A stretch of DNA of 64,000 nucleotides, from assembly GCA_004009845.1 (NCBI GenBank), contig RMBW01000078.1:1-64000 (forward strand), given 5' to 3'. The DNA comes from Davidsoniella eucalypti. Its lineage: Eukaryota > Ascomycota > Sordariomycetes > Microascales > Ceratocystidaceae. This document shows positions 55,629 through 64,000 of the stretch, one piece after another (the stretch's first letter is position 1; each line of letters opens with the position of its first letter). The notes below the pieces were generated by a model. The model did not search any database and was not told the DNA's origin. It saw nothing but the letters and a program-made list of their open reading frames with translations. Both the position numbers and the translations under genes were made by a program.

Positions 55629-58600
55629 TTAATGCTTCGACCGCAAACTCAGCATCTTGATGATCTCAGGATCCTGACTCGGTGGGTCACTAGCACCATC
55701 GACGCCGATAGTCTTCATGAGCACTGGATCATTCTGCCCCGTGCCAGGATGAATATCAAGGCCGCTTTCGATTGGATTCAGCGAGACGCGCGATATAGCC
55801 ACCATTGAGTGCAGATCTAGAGCATCTCGTGCTGTAGCCGCGTTGTGCTTGTGGCTTAGTAGACGGTCTTGCAACTGTTTCTGTGCCAGTCGTAGAGGCG
55901 CTGCCATAAGAGCCGAATGAGGCTCGTTGGACTGTTGTCCCGTCGTTTCGGTGTGGTCATCGTGCTTGCATAGACGGTAGCTGATAGGGGTGAGGAGAGA
56001 TTCGCCGGTACGGAGGACCCATTGGCTGGTCTGCTCAGAGCATGTAGATGTTGGTGTGTGGAGGGAGTGTCTGCGCCAGCTAGCTGGGACTACAGACATA
56101 AGAGAGTGGCCGAGTGATCGATAGGCCCGGAAGAGAATCTGGAATAAGCAGTACACTAGCATATCCGGGATCTTTCTGATCACAATACCGAGGGGCAGTG
56201 TTAGGAAGCCAAACAAGATAGACCATGCCCATTGGTAGGCGTTCAATGGGTTCGTGTTGAAGGCTTTGTTTCCTTGTGTGATGATGACCACCTGTCCGAT
56301 GATGATGATTCCCTGTGCAATCAAGAACCACGGACTCTGGAAAAAGCCTTGGTGGTGAATGTTGATATTATTGTCCACACGACGGCAGTTGTGTTGGTTG
56401 AACAGCTGCATCATCACATAGATGTTGAACACCAAAGTCTGCAGGTCATTGATCTCTCTAGAGTTGTTAGCCTCAAAGATAGCCCATCCTACGTAATGGA
56501 TAGTTAGGATGGACAACACTTGGTACAACGCCTGGCACAAGATCATCTTCCACATGGCGAGGGTGATCAACGGCTGTTTCTTGATATGTGGGCGACGCGC
56601 CAGCAAGTCGGATGATGGATAGTCGGTGGTCAACGCTACAAGCCCTAGAACCGTAGTGATCAGGTTGACCCAAAGCAGCTGAGGAATATTGATTATCAGA
56701 GTGCCAACCAAAGTTGATATGATAGTCAGGATTCCGGCAGTAATGTCCACAGTAAGTTGGAACTGGAAAATCGTTAGTCTGTGAAGAGTAAAGCTAGCTT
56801 TTTTCTTTGCGACATACCTGTAGAAATTTCTTGACAGAATCACTGAGTGTTCTGCCCCAAGATAGACCCCGGACTAACGAGTAGAAGCTCTCCTCCTGCA
56901 TTGTGATAGAGGACGATAGTCTAGCCGCCTCACAACCATGTTTTCCCATGGCAAATCCAACATCTGCCGTCTTGAGAGAGAGCGAGTCGTTTAAGGAAGA
57001 TCCAGTTGCAGCTACAGTCTCACCCATACCACGGAGATGGTTCATCAAAAGTAGTTTGTCCTCAGGCGTCGCTCTAGCCAGAATTTGCAGTCGAGGCACA
57101 ACAAGATCCAACTGCCAATGAGACAGGCTTCTGAATGTAGCGCCATCTATGCAGACGCCACCAGGAGTAAAGATACCACATTTGTCAGCGATTGATTTCG
57201 CAAGCGAGAAATTGTCGCCAGTAACAAGACGCACGAAGATACCGGCTTGATGGCAACGGTGTACTAGAGGCGCCATGTTGGGACGGATAGGATCATGAAG
57301 GCCGATGAGAGAGATAAAGGTGAGGTCATGCAAGATGTCTGAGATAGTGATAAGCTCTATTGGCACATCAAGATTTGAAAAGTCGCGGTAAGCAATGGCA
57401 ATAGGTCGCATAATCTTACGCCCGTAGTTGTGAATAGAAGCATCAATAGACTCAAATATGTCCAGACTCAAGACTGAAGATGACAGTGAGCGAGATGGGT
57501 CATTAACCACACTATCACTATGTGATAGGACAACCTCGGCGGCACCTATGACGTAGAGGCGATACTTTCCGGCCTCGCTCATCTGCACAATGGTGGCAGA
57601 AAGCATCAATGAAGGGTCAAACGGCATGGATCTCACAACATTGAAGTTGGCCTTCTCCTCGTTAAGCGGCCCCATGGCAAGATGATCGCTAGCAAATTTG
57701 AGCAACGCTACTTCGACGCTAGGGCCTACAAACTGCCTATGCGACACAGCGTCCGAAGATTCGAAGGCTACTGTATTGAGCACAACGGCGCTTTTGATCA
57801 ACACTTTGGCCTCTTCGCACAAACTGCGCGCAAACATCTCGGGGAAATCGCAATGTTTACCATGACCGACTCTACCAACAGCAAAGCTCACAGTGTTGTG
57901 TGTCAAACTACCAGTTTTTCCTGTGCAAATGCAGGTGGCGTCACCCATAATCTCCACACTACTGGGTACCCGAACCAAGTTACCTTCTTGTAGCATGCGT
58001 GATGTTATACAAGCAAGGGTCACCATGGCTGAAAAGACGAGACTCGAAGGTACGGCAACCACTAAGACGGTCGAGAAGTTGACGAGTATGTCAAAGAACT
58101 TGCGTGCCTTTTCAATGGGAAGTTCCGAAGAGTTGGAATTCTCAATGATGTAGCGAATCAAGAGAATCAAGAAATACACCATGCCGATCAGAGAGCCAAA
58201 CGTCACAAGCTTTTGGGCAAACCGGTTGAGCTTGGCCTGTAAGGGAGTCTCGGGTACTGCATAACGCCATGTCTTTTGTTGTAAGTGCTTAGTGGCAAAG
58301 GACGTGACAATGTATGAGCCGGAGCCTTCCAGAATAACTGTTCCGCTGATGAGAAACGGATCTGGGGATAATCTAGATCCTATCTGGGTCACATCAAGGT
58401 CAGCCGAGGCAACATGCTTGGCTGCTGGGCGAGACTCGCCAGTCACAGCATATTCGTCGACAACAAGGCCATCAGATGAAGCCACAATGCCATCTGCGGC
58501 AATGACATCACCAGCCCGCAAGCGAACCAGGTCCCCAATGTGGAGGTCATGGAGGTGTATTTCTTTCACCTGTCCAGATCTGATGGCACAGACTAAGCGC

Positions 58601-59871
58601 TCGTCCTTTGCGGCTTCCACCTTTGAATAGCGGCGATTGGCTTCCCACTCGACAAGTGTGCGACTCAGTACAATAACGACCACAGCGGCAACTGTAGCTG
58701 CAGCTTCTGCCCAGGCTTGATGATATTTGTGAGAGTTATTTTTGGCCTGACAAGCTGCCAGAACCAGCGTAATGATGGCTGAGATCAGCAAGATGAGAAT
58801 AGGCTTATCGTTGACTCTGCGCCAAAGGATAGCTAGAAATTCCCGGCCACGAACCCTTCGGCGGGGAGAAGTGACTTGGCCGTATGTCTCCTGCCTAGCT
58901 GAGAAAGGCTTCTTGTCAGCCTGTGACGATCTGCCTTCAACATCGAATACATGCGGTCTCCGGTGCTCTCGCGCAGCTGCTACGGCTTCTGAGAAGTCGA
59001 CTCTTCCCTGCGGAGCAGTCTCGTCCATGCTGATGCCTGCATGTGTATCAGAACGCAGCCCCACAGCGACACCAGTAACACCTCCCAGGGCGCTCAGCGC
59101 ATGCAGAGAGCGGGTTGTTGCCAACAAGCGCAACTGGGCAGGACTGAAAGCAAAATGATGGCGTGCGGGATGGTCGAAAGCGGCGCTGTTGAAGGCGGCA
59201 AGAAAGGAGGCATGGTCGTACGAGGAGCGCGCGGCATGGGCGGTGGCCGCGGCAGCAATGCCGGAGGCGCCAGGCGGCACAGCAGAGGTGCTAGCAGTCT
59301 GGATGGAGCGACGGGTGATGTGCGATTCGGCGACAGTTGGCGATGTGGCGGCCGAGTTAGTGGCGGTTGTTGGTTGCTGTAGGTAGGCGAACTGGTTTTG
59401 GCGCAGCTGGCCGTGGTGCTGGAAGCGGGCGGCAGAGTGGTGATGGGCGGGTAGTTGCGGGCTTGGGTTCGTCGGCGGCCGATCGGGGGCTCCACTGGCC
59501 AGGTCGGAGTTGGCCGATGAGCTGTCGTAGTCTTTGTCGTCGGGAGTGGCGGTCTTGGGCTGTCTGTGGTGGTGGCTCTGTTTCGTGTGGACGCTCTTGA
59601 TTGGCGATAAAGGGAAGCTGCAGACGTCACTTTCTAATGCAGGTGGTGGTGGGCTTGCATTTGGGCCACCTTCCAGGTCGGGTGTTGGACGTAGCGTGGG
59701 TTGTAAGCCTAGATCTAGATCCAGATCCAAGTCTGGGTCTGGCGTAGGGTTTGTTGCTGCATTCTGAGTTGCTGTTGCTGTTGCAATGGTCGTTCTTGCC
59801 GTCGATGGTCTAGGTGGAGGTGCTGGCGAAGATGCTGTTGCCAGTTCTGACGCAGCCGCTGCACCTTCCAT
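55629..59871 (-). CDS. P2B-type (PMCA/Pmc1-like) ATPase homologue lacking catalytic residues
   Basis: Structurally a plasma-membrane/vacuolar Ca2+-ATPase relative, but probably a pseudoenzyme. Minus-strand exons 59871-56818 and 56762-55629 join at phase 0 to 1395 aa. The first ~330 residues are disordered. The pump fold is clear: VDEYAVTGESRP (A-domain TGES, 477-480), DPIRPNMAPLVHRC, LVTGDNFSLAKSIADKCGIF, ATPEDKLLLM and a TADVGFAMG stretch. Key residues are changed. The phosphorylation motif DKTGT reads GKTGS, with Gly at 651 (GGA, 57919-57921). TGDGxND reads TGSSLND (956-962). KGA reads IGA (775). The TM4 PEGL motif reads PSSL (608-611). The TM6 NLIMD motif reads NLITT (from 1051). Long intact frame and membrane segments argue against simple decay. 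The C-terminal ~200 residues are cytosolic and disordered. Confidence 0.85.
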
Positions 59872-60993
59872 TCTCTAATTCTGGCGATGGTTGCCTAGCG
59901 AAGAAGTGGTGTGCGTCTCTGTATTTGTCAGTCTGTATGTCTGTCTGTCTTGTCTATCCGTCTATCTTGCGGCAGTGGTCTGAAGAATTGGCGGGTTCAG
60001 GGCGGTGCGACAGCCATACAGGCCTCACGGTGAGACGGAAGACTTTTTTTTCTAGGTGGTGCTGCTGCTACTGGCGATCGTGTGATGATGATGTTTGGTA
60101 TCGGTGAAAGACGAAGTGCAGGGCGGCCGGATCGAAGCAGATCGGTCGAAAGTACGATGCAACGCTATCGGGAACGGTGGGATGGAAGAGGATAAAAGAA
60201 AGGGCGGATAGAGAGCCCAATGTCGTAGTGATAATGCAAATGTCGACGAAGACTGAGCTGGCCGTCTAGTATACAAAAGAGAAGATATTAAGAAGAATAA
60301 GAAAAGAGTAGCGGCTTTCTTTCTTTTTCTGCGCAAGAAGAAAAAACTACCGGCTAGCAAAAGGGTGGCGAAATAGTCCAGATGGTGATGCCACAAGGAA
60401 AAGAAGGGAAAATCGATGTCGAATAGAGTAAAGTTGCAAGTGACGGAATCGAATGTTGCTAGACAAAGAAGGGCTCAAGGTAGCAACAAAAGAGAAAGAG
60501 AAAAACAGAAACAGGTAAAGCCTTGGCAGTTGGACCCTGCCTGAGCCCTGTTCATCGCCTATAATTGTACTGTCATTGCTCTTCAATTAGGCCTTCAGGG
60601 GTCACCCCGTCAGTGCTGTCAAAGCCGGAGTAGCGCTACAACACTTTACTACAGCAATCCTATTATTGTCTATCCTGCAAGTTCTCGTACTCGCTCGCAA
60701 AAAAGAGATGCAACATATAAGACCTAATAAAACCTGGGAAATGGTTTGGTAGGCTTTGAATTTTGCTCTCTTTAGATTAGAATTCCAATACAAAAATCCC
60801 ATTCCATCCACGCAATCAATGACGATGCGAGCACCACAGCCAAATGTCACATTTTCTACTTGGTTCTTCTCGTCCCTTGTCCTCAAGTTCTTCGTCATCC
60901 CCATCTGACGGTAAAATCAAGCAACGTGAATATTTTTGTATGCAAAAAGAGACGCTAGGATCATTCATATATCCGTCCATTCACCTCACCATG

Positions 60994-61020
<27 letters not shown>
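60994..61020. repeat. poly(A) run, 27 bases
   Basis: An uninterrupted run of 27 A. I found no flanking direct repeat that would mark it as a retroposed tail. Confidence 0.9.
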
Positions 61021-61024
<4 letters not shown>

Positions 61025-61506
61025 TAAATAGCTGCTTAAACAATCGATCCGTTCAGCCCCCGGCAACAACAAAATCGGCAATAATTGAGCAAAGTCCCGA
61101 CTTGAGCCAGTAGATAACCCTGTAACCCTAGAATATTTGAACCGTTGTGATGCCGAAAATAGAATTCTTTTTGTTTCTTTTTTCTTGCTTGAAGCCTGTG
61201 CTCGTGATAATTATATCAATTGTGTCTATGAATCTCTTATCCATAGCGACGATTGTGAGAATGCAACTAGTTTTGCTTTGAGAATGGCAGAAAGTGAAAA
61301 AGCTAAGAAAAATTATATCTTCGTACCTAAGCTGAACAAACTATTTCTCTTCATTGGAATGTAACACATGCAATCCTATAAGTTCGACAGGATCCGATCG
61401 CCGACTTTTCCTGATTTAAGTTTTCACGCAAGTACAAAAAGAGACAAAGTGCTTTCTTACTGTAGTTCACGCTACGAATTGCTACAGGTCTAATTCACTT
61501 CAATTT

Positions 61507-61594
61507 AAGCAACTTGGCTCAATCTTCATAGCTCTAGCTCCATAAGATAAATGAATTAAAAATATATATTTAAAAAAAAAAGCAACTTGGCTCA
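61507..61594 (+). mobile_element. short A-tailed insertion with 15-bp target-site duplication, copy 2
   Basis: AAGCAACTTGGCTCA occurs at 61507-61521 and exactly again at 61580-61594. Between them are 58 bp: the core ATCTTCATAGCTCTAGCTCC continuing to ATGAATT, then an A/T-rich tail ending in A8. The core is the same as in the insertion at 12966, with a 2-base deletion and a few substitutions. Confidence 0.65.
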
Positions 61595-62799
61595 GTTACT
61601 TGATGTTGCTTATCTGCTAATACTGATAGCTTGACCAAGTGATGAAACGTGTACATCTGTAGTTACATATATGTAAAACCGCCAAAAAACACCTGAATGG
61701 AAGAACAAATCCCGTCTCTCTCCAGCATCCCTTTCTCCCCTTCCTTTTCTCTTGGTCCCTTTTTCACAGTTCTTTCTGCCTGTTCTGTTTCATGATATAG
61801 GCTAGCTAGCCCTTTGAAGAATGTGTACTGTCGGTCGAAAGAAATGAGAAAAATACTCCCGTTCTTTCACTAAACGACACAAAATTCATATAAACAATGA
61901 GTTGCAACAATCTTTCTCCAAAAATGTTCGGAAACGCCTTTGAAGAATTCTGCCTTTTGCCACTTCATGTTTCCAAAAGAATCGTCATAGAAAAGACCTA
62001 GACAAACTTGTAATTCTTCATACAGGTTTTACTCTAACCCAATTTTGGTAACTTGAAAGATTAGTTAACTACTCTTTTTCAATAACTAGCTAATTAGCTA
62101 ATTCTATATATGTATGTATTTATCAATCTATTGTTTTATGTAAAATTTCCCCCCAAAATCATGCTACCGTCACCTTTTGTTCTGTTGTGTATCGTTTCCG
62201 ACTAACGATCATCCTGACTACAACTGTACAATTGAATCATTTGTCTTTTTCTTTCCTCGTAATGCGTAACTATTGTTTTTGTTTGCTTATTAGGATTCTT
62301 TCTTCTTCTGTTACTATATTCAAATCGCCTATTCAAATTAATAGAATATCATGCTGCCGGACCAAATATTATCGCTAAAACCAAAGACTGGTCAGAGCTT
62401 ATTACACTCTATAATCTATCTACCGACACCATGTATAATATTGTATAATATGGTACCGCTGATGTTATACGACACAATGGCTTGTGATATTCATTTTCTA
62501 GAGATATGCCTATTCTTTGTATAAAAAATAAATTAATTACATCGAAAATATCATGGTCCACCAGTATGCTATAAGGTCAAGTGTTCATCACGTAACCCCT
62601 CTCTACTACTATTATAGTACTAACCTACTTAACAAAAACAAAGATAAAAAGTTCAAGGGTATGTAAAACTAAATCAACACCGAAAAAAAAGAGATCTAGG
62701 ACATGAAAACAAAATGATAGTATATCACCAAAATAAATATCCCACAAACCATGTTCTATTCACCAACAAACACTGATATGATACACACCTTAAGTAACA

Positions 62800-64000
62800 T
62801 TACTCCATATCAGGATCCGATCCATTTTCATCATTGTTTTGTTCTCTCCATGCTGCCTTCTCAGCTACCGGGACACGTCCTCTTAACCACCGCAGTGTTG
62901 CCTCCGTGCCGCGCTCCAAGACACTCCAGCGAGGAACCCTGAATCTGTTGCCGGTAACCTCAAGTCTTTGTAGGCCCTCATTACCACCGAGCAAACCGAG
63001 ACGTGGATTCAGGTGAGCAATGTCGTTATTGCCGACATCTACAATCTTCATGCCGGCAATGCAATCGGGCTCCAAATCGACAAGATGGTTGTTGGCGATC
63101 TGTAACACCGTAAGCTTCGGGAAGGCTACTCGAAGGCCACTAGAAAGGCTGCTAATGCGGTTCATCGAAGCATCAATCTTCTCTAGCATAGGCGCATGTA
63201 GATGAGCTATTAAAGGGGCAAGACTAGTGATCTTATTTGACATGACATTGAGCTCCTTGAGGACAGGAAGCTCAATCAATTCGGTCAAATACTCTTCGCC
63301 GACCATTAGGTTGTGCGAAAGAGATAATGATGTCAATGTATCCGCAAAGAAAGATAGAGACTCAGGGAACACAGAGAATAGATTATGATGCAGCTGTACC
63401 TCAACAACTCGATTTGTTGCTGATATCTTGGAGCAAACGACTGGATGGAGTGACGAAGATTCTGTACGTGACCGATCGAGTATGCCGCCTGGCTTGACAG
63501 GCCAGCTCTGCTGGCTAGACAAGGTATGAGATCGGGATCGGACAGCGACTTCAGTAGTAGCGGCAGGTGGTGTTACTGGCGCACGAGAAGGTGACGGGGA
63601 AGGGGATGACGGTTCACTTGAAGAACACACCTCAGTCTCTTCTGGACCAATCACAGTATCGGGGGAATCTGTGCGTGGCATATCTTCAGATGGGAAAAGG
63701 TCTTGTACCCGAGCAGATGGATGCGGACTTAGAGTGTGGTACGCTGGTGGGGGCTCGAGACGGGATGATAGAATATCCTTGAGCTCCTCAGTAGTGATAG
63801 TTCCAAACTTCTTGTCCCGGAGTGGGTTTCCACTAAGACGAATCATCATAAGGCTCTCCATAGCAGAAACCTCGGGCGGAATGACGCGAACATCGTTACT
63901 AGATAAGTCAACAAAGCGGAGCTTCATTAAACTAGTGAACCCTTCGGGTATTTCAGAAATCGTGTTATCGTCGACTGCTAGAGTCATCAAGTTGTTCCAT
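62800..64000 (-). CDS. leucine-rich repeat protein, partial (5' end outside window)
   Basis: The frame is open from the right edge to a stop at 62800 (about 400 aa seen), so the start lies beyond 64000. It opens with classic LRRs: LMTLAVDDNTISEIPEGFTS, LRFVDLSSNDVRVIPPEVSA and LMMIRLSGNPL. A Ser/Pro-rich linker follows, then a second LRR block: LTSLSLSHNLM, LKELNVMSNKITSLAPL, LEKIDASMNRISSL, LTVLQIANNHLVDLEP, MKIVDVGNNDIAHLNP and LQRLEVTGNRFRVP. The end is acidic (NDENGSDPDME). It is a protein-interaction scaffold of the LRRC40-like kind; no catalytic domain is visible in this part. Whether it fuses to another domain upstream cannot be seen. Confidence 0.85.
   Translation of the reverse strand, partial: WNNLMTLAVDDNTISEIPEGFTSLMKLRFVDLSSNDVRVIPPEVSAMESLMMIRLSGNPLRDKKFGTITTEELKDILSSRLEPPPAYHTLSPHPSARVQDLFPSEDMPRTDSPDTVIGPEETEVCSSSEPSSPSPSPSRAPVTPPAATTEVAVRSRSHTLSSQQSWPVKPGGILDRSRTESSSLHPVVCSKISATNRVVEVQLHHNLFSVFPESLSFFADTLTSLSLSHNLMVGEEYLTELIELPVLKELNVMSNKITSLAPLIAHLHAPMLEKIDASMNRISSLSSGLRVAFPKLTVLQIANNHLVDLEPDCIAGMKIVDVGNNDIAHLNPRLGLLGGNEGLQRLEVTGNRFRVPRWSVLERGTEATLRWLRGRVPVAEKAAWREQNNDENGSDPDME

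Larger units (their letters stand above)
59872..62799. other. 2.9-kb intergenic region
   Basis: Promoter and leader of the ATPase homologue at left, with TCTG-type simple repeats near 59930-59965, and the 3' flank of the LRR gene at right. It contains a 27-A run (60994-61020) and the second A-tailed insertion (61507-61594). No gene is seen. Confidence 0.45.

Noticed and set aside
60994..61020. 27-A run as a retroposon tail
   Set aside because: I could not find a target-site duplication on its two sides, unlike the insertions at 12955 and 61507.

Overview
This is nuclear DNA from a filamentous ascomycete (Pezizomycotina). Most genes carry short introns with GTRNGT donors, CTAAC-type branch sites and YAG acceptors. 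The gene set is typical of the group: a COX14-type assembly factor, a Pex23/Pex30-type peroxin with a dysferlin domain, a PNP-NACHT-ankyrin NLR, a cyanovirin-N-type lectin and a copper-type metallothionein. I could not place the genus or class from sequence alone. No rRNA, tRNA or CRISPR array was recognised.

Layout. The left part (1-29.3 kb) is mostly housekeeping: a Trf4/Cid14-type nuclear poly(A) polymerase (1421-3941, +), a large RS-rich protein (5748-8875, -), a SmgGDS/Rap1GDS-like armadillo protein (10539-12847, +), ribosomal protein eL13 (13449-14623, -) divergent from a COX14-like gene (15215-15978, +), a small conserved protein ending in a CEKC motif (17058-17983, -), a 6.2-kb stretch with no recognisable gene, DAHP synthase (24198-25751, +) with an upstream general-amino-acid-control site, and a divergent pair made of a secretory membrane protein (26578-27433, -) and mitochondrial ribosomal protein mL50 (27950-29287, +).

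The middle (29.7-44 kb) is an accessory island. It holds an internally deleted Tc1/mariner element (29704-31194), a CVNH lectin (31335-31808, -), an NLR with nearly identical 33-residue ankyrin repeats (33941-37489, -), a decayed tandem repeat, a 25-residue metallothionein split over three exons (39475-39961, -), and a palindromic fold-back derivative of the same transposon family (42224-43906).

The right part (44.3-64 kb) holds a glycine-rich disordered protein, the Pex23-type peroxin (46104-48317, -), a coiled-coil protein (50987-53053, -), a P2B-type ATPase homologue that lacks the phosphorylated aspartate and several other catalytic and Ca2+-site residues (55629-59871, -), and an LRR protein cut by the window edge (62800-64000, -).

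The observations I rate highest are the pseudo-P-type ATPase, two copies of a tiny A-tailed sequence flanked by target-site duplications (12955-13037 and 61507-61594), and the palindromic transposon derivative. All exon boundaries were read by eye from splice consensus and frame continuity; none is backed by transcript data.
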